A program made the position numbers and the translations under genes. This document shows positions 1 to 8,796 of a stretch of DNA of 64,000 nucleotides, in pieces. The notes under the pieces were generated by a model. That model saw only the letters and a program-made list of their open reading frames with translations, ran no database searches and was not told the origin of the DNA. The DNA comes from Streptomyces graminofaciens (GTDB lineage Bacteria > Actinomycetota > Actinomycetes > Streptomycetales > Streptomycetaceae): assembly GCF_030294945.1 (NCBI RefSeq), contig NZ_AP018448.1:9272501-9336500 (forward strand), read 5' to 3'. The stretch's first letter is position 1. Every line of letters starts with the position of its first letter.

Positions 1-24
1 CAGTTCCCCGCGCCCCTGGGGAGG
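1..24. repeat. Partial copy of dispersed REP-like palindromic repeat
   Basis: The window opens inside a GTTCCCCGCGCCCCT core that recurs, with variations, near 3.6, 24.6, 37.3, 51.0, 55.6 and 61.7 kb, always between genes. The left part of this copy lies outside the window. The motif is the stem of a GC-rich palindrome. Function is inferred only. Confidence 0.55.
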
Positions 25-120
25 TCGCAGCAGAGTCTGCCGCAGAGGCGCGAGTGGACTGGCGCAGTCGCGTATGGCGCTACGCACACCCCCACCCAGA
101 CGCACAGGCCGCCGCAGGCA

Positions 121-366
121 CCCGGCTCAAGCCCCGGCTCAAGCCCCCGGCTCAAGCCCCCGGCTCAAGCCCCCGGCTCAAGCCCCGGCTCAAGCCCCGG
201 CTCAAGCCCCGGCTCAAGCCCCGGCTCAAGCCCCGGCTCAAGCCCCGGCTCAAGCCCCGGCTCAAGCCCCGGCTCAAGCCCCGGCTCAAGCCCGGCTCAA
301 GCCCGGCTCAAGCCCCGGCTCAAGCCCCCGGCTCAAGCCCCGGCCTCAAGCCCCGGCCCAAGCCCG
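121..366. repeat. 12-bp minisatellite upstream of glnE (about 18 copies)
   Basis: GGCTCAAG recurs about 18 times with a period of 11-13 bases, mostly 12 (GGCTCAAGCCCC), ending in degenerate copies. There are no unique spacers, so it is not a CRISPR array. It stays open in several frames because the period is a multiple of three, but no ribosome-binding site or start supports a gene. It ends about 85 bases before the glnE start, so the glnE promoter must lie within or close to it. The rest of 1-449 holds nothing else I recognise. Confidence 0.9.
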
Positions 367-449
367 GTCCCAGACCAGCCCAGCGCTTTGCGCAGCCACA
401 CCGGTTAGGCTCGACCTTCGTACGACCTTGATCGGACGGGAGGCCGAGG

Positions 450-3400
450 ATGACGGCGCCGGGGCGCAGGAGCAGTACCTTCTCGCGGCTGCTGCGGCAC
501 GGCTTCACGGATCCCTCGGCCGCCGAGCGGTTGCTGGAGAGTGTCGAGCTGACCGCCGTACGGAACGACCCGGTGCTGTTGGAGGCCCTGGGCGCCACCG
601 CCGATCCGGATCTCGCGCTGCTCGGGCTCGTCCGGCTGCTGGAGGCGCAGCCCGATCACAAGGCCCGGCGCGAGGTGCTGGACACGCTGATAGCGGCCAA
701 GCCGCTGCGCGACCGGCTGCTCGGGGTGCTCGGCGCGTCCGCCGCGCTCGGCGACCATCTCTTCCGCCACCCGCACGACTGGCAGGCGCTCGTGACGTAC
801 GAGCCGCAGGACCTGCACCCGGGCGTGGCGGAGTTCGAACGGGGTCTCGCCGAGGCCACCGACCCCGTCGCCCTGCGCGTCGCCTACCGCCGCTGTCTGC
901 TCTCCATCGCCGCCCGTGACGTCTGCGGCACCACCGATGTCGCCCAGGTAGCCGCCGAGCTCGCCGACCTCGCCACCGCCACCCTCCGAGCGGCCCTCGC
1001 CATCGCCCGCGCCGCCGCCCCCGACGACGCGGCCCTGTGCCGGCTCGCGGTGATCGCGATGGGCAAGTGCGGCGGACACGAGCTGAACTACGTCTCCGAC
1101 GTCGACGTCATCTTCGTCGGCGAGACCGCGGACGGGGCCGACGAACAGAAGGCCGTCCGCGCCGCCACCCGGCTCGCCGCGCACATGATGCGGATCTGCT
1201 CCGAGTCGACGATCGAGGGGTCCATCTGGCCCGTCGACGCCAATCTGCGGCCCGAGGGGCGCAACGGCCCGCTCGTACGGACGCTCAGCAGCCACCTCGC
1301 CTACTACCAGCGGTGGGCGAAGACCTGGGAGTTCCAGGCCCTGCTGAAGGCCCGGCCGGTCGCGGGGGACCTGGAGCTGGGGGAGCAGTACGTCGCCGCG
1401 CTCGAACCCCTCGTCTGGAAGGCCGCCGAGCGGGAGAACTTCGTCGCCGACGTGCAGCGCATGCGGCGCCGGGTCGTCGAGAACATCCCGGCCGCCGAGA
1501 TCGACCGCCAGCTGAAGCTCGGGCCGGGCGGCCTGCGGGACGTCGAGTTCGCCGTCCAGCTGCTCCAGCTCGTGCACGGGCGCGCCGACACGTCACTGCG
1601 CAGCGGCACCACCCTCGACGCGCTGCGGGCGCTGGCCGTGGGCGGTTACGTCGGGCGCCAGGACGCGGCCCAGCTCGACGCGGCGTACCGCTATCTGCGC
1701 TCGATGGAACACCGTATCCAGCTCTACCGCCTCCGCCGCACCCACCTCGTCCCCGAGGACGAGACGGACCTGCGCCGCATCGGCCGCTCGTTCGGCCTGC
1801 GCACCGAACCGGTCGCCGAGCTGAACCGCGAGTGGCGGCGCCACGCGGCCGTCGTACGGCGGCTGCACGAGAAGCTCTTCTACCGTCCGCTGCTCGACGC
1901 GGTAGCCCAACTCGCCCCGGGCGAGACCAGGTTGAGCACTGGCGCGGCCCGCGAACGCCTCGTCGCCCTCGGCTACGCCGACCCCGCGGCCGCCCTGCGC
2001 CACCTGGAGGCGCTGGCCTCAGGCGTCACCCGCAAGGCGGCGATCCAGCGGACGCTGCTGCCGGTGCTGCTCGGCTGGTTCGCCGACTCCGCCGACCCCG
2101 ACGCCGGGCTCCTCAACTTCCGTAAGGTCTCGGACGCGCTCGGCCGGACCCCCTGGTACCTGCGGCTCCTGCGGGACGAGGGGGCCGCCGCGCAGAACCT
2201 CGCCCGCGTGCTCTCCGCCGGCCGCCTCGCCCCCGACCTCCTCATGCGTGCCCCGGAGGCCGTCTCCCTCCTCGGTGACGGAGAGGGCGTGGCCGGTGGC
2301 GCCGGCGGGCTCGAACCCCGCGAACGCGCCCACCTCGAACAGGAGATCCTCGCCGCCGTCGGCCGTGCCGACGGCGCCGAACAGGGGGTCACGGCGGCAC
2401 GCGGCGTACGGCGACGCGAGCTGTTCCGTACGGCCGCCATGGACATCGTCGGTTCGTACGGCACCGAGGCGTCCCCGGCCGCCGCCGACCAGGGCGCGCT
2501 GGTGGACCTGGTCGGCGGCGCGGTCTCCGACCTGACGGCCGCGACCCTCGCCGGGACCCTGCGGGCCGTGGTCCGTGACGGCTGGGGCGACACCCTGCCG
2601 ACCCGCTTCGCGGTCATCGGCATGGGCCGCTTCGGCGGCCACGAGCTGGGCTACGGCTCCGACGCCGATGTGCTCTTCGTCCATGAGCCCCGGGAGGGCG
2701 TCGAGGAGCGGGAGGCCTCCGAGGCGGCCAGCAAGGTCGTCGCCGAGATGCGCCGGCTGCTCCAGATCCCGAGCGCCGATCCGCCGCTGCTCATCGACGC
2801 GGACCTCAGGCCCGAGGGCAAGTCCGGGCCGCTCGTGCGCACCCTGAAGTCCTACGAGGCGTACTACCGCCGGTGGTCCCTGGGGTGGGAGTCCCAGGCC
2901 CTGCTGCGGGCGGAGCCGTTCGCCGGGGACGAGGACCTGGGCCGCCGCTTCATCGAGCTCATCGACCCGTTGCGGTATCCGGCGGACGGGCTGGGCGAGG
3001 ACGCCGTACGGGAGATCCGGCGCCTCAAGGCCCGTATGGAGTCCGAGCGGCTGCCGCGCGGCGCCGATCCGACCCTGCACACCAAGCTCGGGCGGGGTGG
3101 TCTGTCCGACGTGGAGTGGACCGTGCAGCTGCTTCAGCTCCGGCACGGGTGGAGGGAGCCGGGTCTGCGTACGACGCGGACGCGCGACGCCCTCGCCGCC
3201 GCGCGCGCGGCGGGGCTGGTGGGGGCGGAGGACGCGGCGACGCTGGACGAGGCGTGGGTGTTGGCCACGCGGGTCCGGAACGCGGTGATGCTGGTGCGGG
3301 GGCGGGCGGGCGACACGTTCCCCTCGGACAGCCGCGAGCTCGCCGCCGTGGGCCGCTACCTGGGCTACGGCCCCGGCCACGTGGGCGACATGCTGGACGA

Positions 3401-3461
3401 CTACCGACGAACGACGCGACGGGCTCGGGCGGTGGTGGAGGAGTTGTTCTACGGCGGGTGA
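450..3461 (+). CDS. glnE: Bifunctional glutamine synthetase adenylyltransferase/deadenylyltransferase GlnE
   Basis: This enzyme adds and removes AMP on the regulatory tyrosine of dodecameric glutamine synthetase I. At 1003 residues it has the full family length. Two nucleotidyltransferase halves are visible: the first has the SDVDV motif (first Asp about residue 217) after GKCGGHELNY, the second has SDADV (Asp about 738) after GRFGGHELGY. Each half is followed by a helical GlnD_UR_UTase-like segment (KLGPGGLRDVEF and KLGRGGLSDVEW). The ATG follows GGGAGG at 5 bases. Its target GlnA is encoded at 46.4-47.8 kb and carries the conserved tyrosine. The minisatellite directly upstream is unusual. 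Confidence 0.97.
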   Translation: MTAPGRRSSTFSRLLRHGFTDPSAAERLLESVELTAVRNDPVLLEALGATADPDLALLGLVRLLEAQPDHKARREVLDTLIAAKPLRDRLLGVLGASAALGDHLFRHPHDWQALVTYEPQDLHPGVAEFERGLAEATDPVALRVAYRRCLLSIAARDVCGTTDVAQVAAELADLATATLRAALAIARAAAPDDAALCRLAVIAMGKCGGHELNYVSDVDVIFVGETADGADEQKAVRAATRLAAHMMRICSESTIEGSIWPVDANLRPEGRNGPLVRTLSSHLAYYQRWAKTWEFQALLKARPVAGDLELGEQYVAALEPLVWKAAERENFVADVQRMRRRVVENIPAAEIDRQLKLGPGGLRDVEFAVQLLQLVHGRADTSLRSGTTLDALRALAVGGYVGRQDAAQLDAAYRYLRSMEHRIQLYRLRRTHLVPEDETDLRRIGRSFGLRTEPVAELNREWRRHAAVVRRLHEKLFYRPLLDAVAQLAPGETRLSTGAARERLVALGYADPAAALRHLEALASGVTRKAAIQRTLLPVLLGWFADSADPDAGLLNFRKVSDALGRTPWYLRLLRDEGAAAQNLARVLSAGRLAPDLLMRAPEAVSLLGDGEGVAGGAGGLEPRERAHLEQEILAAVGRADGAEQGVTAARGVRRRELFRTAAMDIVGSYGTEASPAAADQGALVDLVGGAVSDLTAATLAGTLRAVVRDGWGDTLPTRFAVIGMGRFGGHELGYGSDADVLFVHEPREGVEEREASEAASKVVAEMRRLLQIPSADPPLLIDADLRPEGKSGPLVRTLKSYEAYYRRWSLGWESQALLRAEPFAGDEDLGRRFIELIDPLRYPADGLGEDAVREIRRLKARMESERLPRGADPTLHTKLGRGGLSDVEWTVQLLQLRHGWREPGLRTTRTRDALAAARAAGLVGAEDAATLDEAWVLATRVRNAVMLVRGRAGDTFPSDSRELAAVGRYLGYGPGHVGDMLDDYRRTTRRARAVVEELFYGG

Positions 3462-3595
3462 CGCTGGCGGGGCCCTGGCGTTCTCCCCCCCCCCGCCCCT
3501 ACCCGTCCCATCCCTGGGGGCTACGCACCCAGACCCCCCGGGGCCGGTTCGTCGGCTGCGGTCGCCGTGGACGACGGCATCGCGTTGGTCCACCG

Positions 3596-3650
3596 CGGCC
3601 GGTGGGGCTTCTCGCGCGGTTCCCGCGCTCCTTCAGGGGCGCGAGCGACC
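3596..3650. repeat. Dispersed REP-like element, degenerate copy
   Basis: GGTGGGGCTTCTCGCGCGGT followed by a TTCCCGCGCTCCT variant and AGGGGCGCGAG matches the dispersed element seen at 37.3 and 55.6 kb. It lies between glnE and the decayed fragment at 3740. The rest of 3462-3739 holds no gene I can support. Confidence 0.5.
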
Positions 3651-3739
3651 ACGTCCCACCCACCCGAGCTCTCCCGCGCGATTCGGGTCGCGGGGACGAA
3701 CCCTCTCCCGGTCACCTTGCGGCGACGACGCCGCCCGCA

Positions 3740-3859
3740 TCCTCCGGCGCCCGCCGCGTCGTCCCCGTCCACTGCGACAGCTGGTTGCACTTCACCGAGA
3801 GCCGCGAGGACCTGGTGGCCGCGTTCGCGGAAGCGGGGCCGGCGGACCTGCTGACCTGA
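3740..3859 (+). pseudogene. C-terminal remnant of an MBL-fold metallohydrolase gene
   Basis: The reading frame ending at TGA 3859 gives GARRVVPVHCDSW, then LHFTESREDLVAAFAEAG. This resembles the C-terminal end of MBL-fold hydrolases, where a conserved VPVHxDSWxHFTE segment follows the last strand. Just upstream the neighbouring frame reads GDDAARIL, which would normally precede GARRVVPVH, so a one-base frameshift in a C/G run is likely. No HxHxDH metal-binding core and no plausible start lie upstream. I interpret it as a gene remnant. Family assignment is from memory and moderately certain. Confidence 0.5.
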
Positions 3860-3871
3860 GCCCGAGCAGGG

Positions 3872-4735
3872 CTATGCCTTCGCCGAAGCCAATCGCCGCT
3901 CTTCGCGGCCGTCCGTCACCACACGCGGCAGCGCGTACGGCAACGAGCCGTACCACAGCCGCGCCACCGTGTAGCCGAAGGCGAGGCAGAGCATGCCGCC
4001 GACCGCGTCCAGCCAGAAGTGGTTGGCGGTGGCGACGATCACCACCAGCGTCAGTACGGGGTAGAGCAGGCCCAGGACGCGGACCCACGGCACGGACGCC
4101 AGCGCGAAGATCGTCAGGCCGCACCACAGCGACCAGCCGATGTGCATCGACGGCATCGCCGCGTACTGGTTCGACATGTGTTTCAGGTCGCCGGAGGCCA
4201 TCGAGCCCCACGTCTGGTGGACGAGGACCGTGTCCACGAAGTTCTCGTGGGGCATCAGGCGGGGCGGGGCCAGCGGATAGAAGTAGTACCCGACCAGGGC
4301 CACCGCCGTGGTGGCGAACAACACCAGACGTGTCGCCGCGTACCGACCCGGATGACTACGGTAGAGCCACACGAGAACACCCAGCGTGACCACGAAGTGC
4401 AGGGTCGCGTAGTAGTAGTTCATCCCGACGATCAGCCACGTCACCGAGTTCACCGCGTGATTCACGGAGTCCTCGACCGCGATCCCGAGGTGATACTCCA
4501 TCCGCCAGATCCAGTCGGCGTTCCTCAGCGCCTCGTGCCTCTGCTCCGGCACCGCGTTGCGGATCAGTGAATACGTCCAGTAACTCACCGCGATGAGGAG
4601 GATCTCGAACCAGAGCCGAGGGCGGCGAGGGACCCGCCTGCGACGCAGGAAACCCTGCTCCGGGGCACCCATGACGGGCCGCGGAGCGGCCTGCTCCCGG
4701 CCTTCCTCAACTGTCGTCACGGTCGAGTCACCCAT
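3872..4735 (-). CDS. PAP2-superfamily integral membrane protein (PAP2_3/Aur1-like)
   Basis: This 287-residue polytopic membrane protein carries the late PAP2 phosphatase motifs: PSMHIGWSLW (SxxH region) and ANHFWLDAVGG (the final His..Asp block). The pattern fits the PF14378-type group, which includes inositol-phosphotransferase-like and phosphatidic-acid phosphatase-like enzymes. The substrate is probably a lipid phosphate but cannot be read from sequence. The N-terminal 45 residues are polar and likely cytoplasmic. Start: ATG at 4735; a GTG two codons upstream is possible and neither has a strong ribosome-binding site. It is monocistronic, back to back with malR across a short gap. Confidence 0.82.
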   Translation of the reverse strand: MGDSTVTTVEEGREQAAPRPVMGAPEQGFLRRRRVPRRPRLWFEILLIAVSYWTYSLIRNAVPEQRHEALRNADWIWRMEYHLGIAVEDSVNHAVNSVTWLIVGMNYYYATLHFVVTLGVLVWLYRSHPGRYAATRLVLFATTAVALVGYYFYPLAPPRLMPHENFVDTVLVHQTWGSMASGDLKHMSNQYAAMPSMHIGWSLWCGLTIFALASVPWVRVLGLLYPVLTLVVIVATANHFWLDAVGGMLCLAFGYTVARLWYGSLPYALPRVVTDGREERRLASAKA

Positions 4736-4867
4736 GGGCACAGAGTCTGCCAGAAAAGCGGTTCCCCACCGATCATCCTCTGGTCGGGTTCAATACGCAC
4801 GTTCATAGGGGTACGTGCCAGGGTCGCCTACTACGTACGTATTGCGCCACCCCCCAAACTCTCCGTC

Positions 4868-5995
4868 TTACGGACGAGTCCGTTCCCCGGGGGCCGAAGC
4901 GGTCGAACCCCGCACCACCAGCTCCGGCATGAACACGAACTCGCTGTGGGGCGCCGGCGTCCCGCCGATCTCCTCCAGCAACGTACGCACCGCCGCCTGG
5001 CCCATCGCCGGGACCGGCTTGCGGACCGTCGTCAGGGGCGGGTCGGTGAAAGCGATCAAGGGGGAGTCGTCGAAACCGACGACCGAGATGTCCCGCGGGA
5101 CCTCCAGGCCCCGCTGCCGGGCCGCCCGGATCGCGCCGAGCGCCATCATGTCGCTCGCGCACACCACCGCCGTACAGTCCCGGTCCATGAGTGCGGTGGC
5201 CGCGGCCTGGCCGCCCTCCAGGGTGTACAGGGAGTGCTGGACCAGCTCGGCCTCCACGGTCGCGGCGCTCAGCCCGAGCTGATCCTGCACCGTACGGACG
5301 AAGCCCTCGATCTTGCGCTGGACCGGGACGAAGCGCTTCGGGCCCAGGGCCAGGCCTATGCGGGTGTGGCCCAGCGACACCAGATGTGTCACCGCCAGGC
5401 TCATCGCCGCGCGGTCGTCGGGGGAGATGAAAGGCGCCTGCACCTTCGGCGAGAAGCCGTCCACCAGCACGAACGGCACACCCTGGGCGCGCAGCTGCTC
5501 ATAGCGCTGCATGTCCGCGGAGGTGTCCGCGTGCAGGCCCGAGACGAAGATGATGCCGGCGACCCCACGGTCGACGAGCATCTCCGTCAGCTCGTCCTCC
5601 GTCGAACCGCCCGGGGTCTGGGTCGCGAGGACCGGCGTATAGCCCTGCCGGGTCAGCGCCTGGCCGATGACCTGGGCCAGGGCCGGGAATATCGGGTTCT
5701 CCAGCTCCGGGGTTATGAGGCCCACCAGACCCGCGCTGCGCTGACGCAGCCGCACGGGCCGTTCGTAGCCCAGTACGTCGAGGGCGGCCAGAACGGACTG
5801 GCGAGTGGTCGCGGCGACGCCCGGCTTCCCGTTCAGGACGCGACTGACAGTCGCCTCGCTGACCCCCGCCTGGGCTGCGATGTCGGCAAGCCGTGTGGTC
5901 ACAGCACTGGACTGTACCGGCCGGGCATCCGCTTGCCCACCGGCCCTGCGTCGGGGGCGGGCGGGGGTGCGGCCCACTGCGGGCTGCTGCGTCAT
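4868..5995 (-). CDS. malR: LacI-family maltose regulon repressor MalR
   Basis: A LacI/GalR-type repressor with an N-terminal helix-turn-helix (TRLADIAAQAGVSEATVSRV, about residues 34-53) followed by a periplasmic-binding-protein-like sensor domain. It is divergent from malE, as malR is in other Streptomyces. The ATG at 5995 has GAGGGA five bases upstream and gives a 375-residue protein with a 31-residue basic extension. A GTG at 5902 would give 344 residues starting MTTRLADI, a length closer to family norms, but has no visible ribosome-binding site. It probably represses malEFG and the starch enzymes in the absence of maltose or maltotriose. Confidence 0.93.
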   Translation of the reverse strand: MTQQPAVGRTPARPRRRAGGQADARPVQSSAVTTRLADIAAQAGVSEATVSRVLNGKPGVAATTRQSVLAALDVLGYERPVRLRQRSAGLVGLITPELENPIFPALAQVIGQALTRQGYTPVLATQTPGGSTEDELTEMLVDRGVAGIIFVSGLHADTSADMQRYEQLRAQGVPFVLVDGFSPKVQAPFISPDDRAAMSLAVTHLVSLGHTRIGLALGPKRFVPVQRKIEGFVRTVQDQLGLSAATVEAELVQHSLYTLEGGQAAATALMDRDCTAVVCASDMMALGAIRAARQRGLEVPRDISVVGFDDSPLIAFTDPPLTTVRKPVPAMGQAAVRTLLEEIGGTPAPHSEFVFMPELVVRGSTASAPGERTRP

Positions 5996-6056
5996 CGCGG
6001 TCCCTCGTGATTCTGGTCGGTGTCCGTCGGGGGCGCCCACGCGGGAAAAGGGTGGA

Positions 6057-6235
6057 TCCCGCAAGACGCTGACGGAGTGATGATTGCTCCAGCCGCCGGT
6101 CGTGGCAAGAGCTTGCAGAGTCTTGCACAGGCGTTCTCATCCCCGCTGAGCGGCCTGGATGCTGGGTTTCGGGACCCTCAAGCGCAGGTCACGGCGGGGT
6201 AACCGGCAGCGTTTCTTGCATTTTTTTGCAGCAAG
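6057..6235. promoter_or_regulatory. Putative MalR operators in the malR-malE intergenic region
   Basis: Two clusters of CTTGCA elements are visible. At 6105-6127 the palindrome GCAAGAGCTTGC runs into CTTGCA (6112) and CTTGCA (6122), ten bases apart. At 6215-6235 CTTGCA (6215) and TTTGCAGCAAG (6225) are again ten bases apart, one helical turn. A further GCAAG lies at 6061. Streptomyces MalR/Reg1 sites and amylase promoters are known for TTGCA direct repeats. The assignment to MalR is inference; the motif and its phasing are seen directly. Confidence 0.75.
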
Positions 6236-6387
6236 GTCTTTCGTCGCGCTTACATCGCTGTTACGTTCGGCCACGCCCGGCGGCGGCAACGGCGCGGTCG
6301 GCAAGTCGGCGGGAGCGGCGGACGGGGCCCTCCCTCCCCGGGGCCCTGGTCCCACAGCACACGGGCTTTAACCCTCAAGGAGATCTC

Positions 6388-7659
6388 ATGCGGCGTGGCA
6401 TAGCGGCCACCGCGCTGGTGGCGTCGATCGCCCTCACGGCGACGGCCTGCGGCGGAAGCGACAGCGGCGACTCGGCCGACGGTCCGGTCACCCTCACCTG
6501 GTGGGACACCTCCAACGCCACCAATGAGGCACCGACGTACAAGGCCCTGGTCAAGGAGTTCGAGGCCGCCAACAAGGGCATCAAGGTCAAGTACGTCAAC
6601 GTGCCCTTCGACCAGGCGCAGAACAAGTTCGACACCGCCGCCGGTGCCACGGGCGCCCCGGACATCCTGCGCTCCGAGGTCGGCTGGACCCCCGCCTTCG
6701 CCAAGAAGGGCTTCTTCCTGCCGCTGGACGGCACCGAGGCCCTCGCGGACCAGGGCAAGTTCCAGCCCAACCTGATCAAGCAGGCCCAGTACGACGGCAA
6801 GACCTACGGCGTGCCGTTCGTCACCGACACCCTCGCGCTGGTCTACAACAAGGCCCTCTTCGAGAAGGCCGGCATCAAGGAGGCCCCGAAGACCTGGGCC
6901 GACCTGAAGAAGGCCGCCGCCACCATCAAGAGCAAGACCGGCGTCGACGGCTACTGGGGCTCCACCCAGGCCTACTACGCCCAGTCCTTCCTCTACGGCG
7001 ACGGCACCGACACCGTCGACGCCGCCGCCAAGAAGATCACGGTGAACTCCGCCGAGGCCAAGAAGGCGTACGGCACCTGGCTCGGCCTCTTCGACGGCAA
7101 GGGCCTGCACAAGGCCGACACCACCGCCGACGCCTACCCCCACATCCAGGACGCGTTCGTCAACGGCAAGGTCGCCGCGATCATCCAGGGCCCGTGGGAG
7201 ATCACCAACTTCTACAAGGGCACCGCCTTCAAGGACAAGGCCAACCTGGGCATCGCCACCGTCCCGGCCGGCACCACCGGCAAGCCGGGCGCCCCGACCG
7301 GCGGCCACAACCTCTCGGTCTACGCCGGCTCGGACAAGGCGCACCAGGAGGCCGCCCTGAAGTTCGTCAACTTCATGACCTCGGCGAAGTCCCAGGAGAC
7401 CATCGCCCTGAAGAACTCCACGCTGCCCACGCGCGACGACGCCTACACCGCCGAGGTCAAGGCCGACCCGGGCATCGCCGGCTACCAGACCGTGCTCGCC
7501 GCCGCCCAGCCGCGCCCGGAGCTGCCCGAGTACAGCTCCCTGTGGGGTCCCCTCGACACCGAGCTGCTCGCGATCGCCGGCGGCAAGGAGTCCCTCGACA
7601 AGGGGCTGGGCAACGCGGAGACCGCGATCGCCAAGCTGGTCCCGGACTTCAGCAAGTGA
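6388..7659 (+). CDS. malE: Maltose/maltodextrin ABC transporter substrate-binding lipoprotein MalE
   Basis: An extracellular solute-binding protein of family 1, 423 residues. A lipoprotein signal is clear: basic MRRG start, hydrophobic stretch, lipid-attachment Cys at residue 21. The mature part starts VTLTWWDTSNATNE and contains NGKVAAIIQGPWEI, both typical of maltodextrin binders. ATG at 6388 follows AAGGAG; an in-frame upstream extension lacks a site. It is the first gene of malEFG. A 15-bp-stem hairpin separates it from malF, probably allowing excess MalE. The energising ATPase (MsiK in other Streptomyces) is not in this window. Confidence 0.95.
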   Translation: MRRGIAATALVASIALTATACGGSDSGDSADGPVTLTWWDTSNATNEAPTYKALVKEFEAANKGIKVKYVNVPFDQAQNKFDTAAGATGAPDILRSEVGWTPAFAKKGFFLPLDGTEALADQGKFQPNLIKQAQYDGKTYGVPFVTDTLALVYNKALFEKAGIKEAPKTWADLKKAAATIKSKTGVDGYWGSTQAYYAQSFLYGDGTDTVDAAAKKITVNSAEAKKAYGTWLGLFDGKGLHKADTTADAYPHIQDAFVNGKVAAIIQGPWEITNFYKGTAFKDKANLGIATVPAGTTGKPGAPTGGHNLSVYAGSDKAHQEAALKFVNFMTSAKSQETIALKNSTLPTRDDAYTAEVKADPGIAGYQTVLAAAQPRPELPEYSSLWGPLDTELLAIAGGKESLDKGLGNAETAIAKLVPDFSK

Positions 7660-7666
7660 CCCCGAG

Positions 7667-7713
7667 TGGCCGTCGCATCCGCCTTGTGTTTCGGGGGACG
7701 GATGCGACGGCCA
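7667..7713 (+). terminator. malE-malF intergenic hairpin (15-bp perfect stem)
   Basis: TGGCCGTCGCATCCG at 7667-7681 pairs perfectly with 7699-7713, with a 17-base loop. It starts 7 bases after the malE stop and lies 65 bases before malF. It likely acts as an attenuator or 3'-end stabiliser giving more malE than malFG mRNA. Confidence 0.8.
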
Positions 7714-7778
7714 CCGGCCATGGCCAGCCCGGCCCCAGCCCCCGATCTCCCCAGTGATCTTCCAGAAGGTGTCGAACG

Positions 7779-8783
7779 ATGACAGTCGCCATCGACCGAG
7801 CGACCGGCAAGCGCCGCGGTGAGCCAGGCGGGCGCCCGGGTCCGCTCGCACGTCTGAAGAACTCGTACCAGCGCAACTGGTACGCGTACGCGATGATCGC
7901 CCCGGTGGTCGTCGTGCTCGGCGTCCTCGTGCTGTATCCGCTGGTGCGCGGCTTCTATCTGACGCTCACCAACGCCAACAGCCTCAACTCGGCCCGCACG
8001 ATCGGTGTCAACCACATCGAGGCCACCTACGAGTTCATCGGCTTCGACAACTACGCCGACATCCTGTGGGGCCCCACGTCGTACGACCGCTTCTGGTCGC
8101 ACTTCGTCTGGACGATCGTCTGGACCGCGCTCTGCGTCACCCTGCACTACGTCATCGGCCTCGGCCTCGCGCTGCTGCTCAACCAGAAGCTGCGCGGCCG
8201 CACCTTCTACCGGCTGATCCTGATCCTGCCGTGGGCCGTGCCCACCTTCGTCACCGTGTTCGGCTGGCGGTTCATGCTCGCCGACGGCGGCGTCATCAAC
8301 TCCGTCCTGGAAACCCTGCATCTGCCGGCACCGCTGTGGCTGGAGGACACCTTCTGGCAGCGGTTCGCCGCGATCATGGTGAACACCTGGTGCGGTGTGC
8401 CGTTCATGATGGTCTCGCTGCTCGGCGGGCTCCAGTCCATCGACACCTCCCTGTACGAGGCCGCCGAGATGGATGGCGCGAACGCCTGGCAGCGGTTCCG
8501 GTACGTCACCCTGCCGGGCCTGAGGTCTGTCAGCTCCACCGTCGTCCTGCTCGGTGTGATCTGGACGTTCAACCAGTTCGCCGTCATCTTCCTGCTCTTC
8601 GGCGACACCGCGCCCGACGCGCAGATCCTGGTGACCTGGGCCTATCACCTGGGCTTCGGACAGCAGCCGCGTGACTTCGCCCAGTCGGCGGCCTACGGCA
8701 TCCTGCTGCTGGCCATCCTGATCGTCTTCACCTCCTTCTACCGCCGCTGGCTGAACCGCGATGAGCAGCAGCTCGCGATCTGA
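7779..8783 (+). CDS. malF: Maltose ABC transporter permease MalF
   Basis: A 334-residue binding-protein-dependent transport permease with about six membrane segments. The EAA cytoplasmic loop is present as EAAEMDGANAWQRFRYVTLPG (split: EAAEMDGAN, then RFRYVTLPG), the contact site for the ATPase. The N terminus is a basic cytoplasmic tail, then NWYAYAMIAPVVVV opens the first membrane helix. The ATG is preceded by AGAAGG. It lies 13 bases before malG and pairs with it to form the membrane channel. Confidence 0.94.
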   Translation: MTVAIDRATGKRRGEPGGRPGPLARLKNSYQRNWYAYAMIAPVVVVLGVLVLYPLVRGFYLTLTNANSLNSARTIGVNHIEATYEFIGFDNYADILWGPTSYDRFWSHFVWTIVWTALCVTLHYVIGLGLALLLNQKLRGRTFYRLILILPWAVPTFVTVFGWRFMLADGGVINSVLETLHLPAPLWLEDTFWQRFAAIMVNTWCGVPFMMVSLLGGLQSIDTSLYEAAEMDGANAWQRFRYVTLPGLRSVSSTVVLLGVIWTFNQFAVIFLLFGDTAPDAQILVTWAYHLGFGQQPRDFAQSAAYGILLLAILIVFTSFYRRWLNRDEQQLAI

Positions 8784-8796
8784 GGCAGGAGCCCCC

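Noticed and set aside
121..366. The GGCTCAAG array as a CRISPR or as a coding region
   Set aside because: Units abut with no spacers, so it cannot be CRISPR; frames stay open only because the period is near 12 and there is no ribosome-binding site.
405..1577. Long antisense frames over glnE
   Set aside because: Same GC artefact; GlnE motifs are on the plus strand.
6250..7851. A 533-codon antisense frame across malE
   Set aside because: Low-complexity Gly/Val/Leu translation without start signals; the plus strand encodes MalE.
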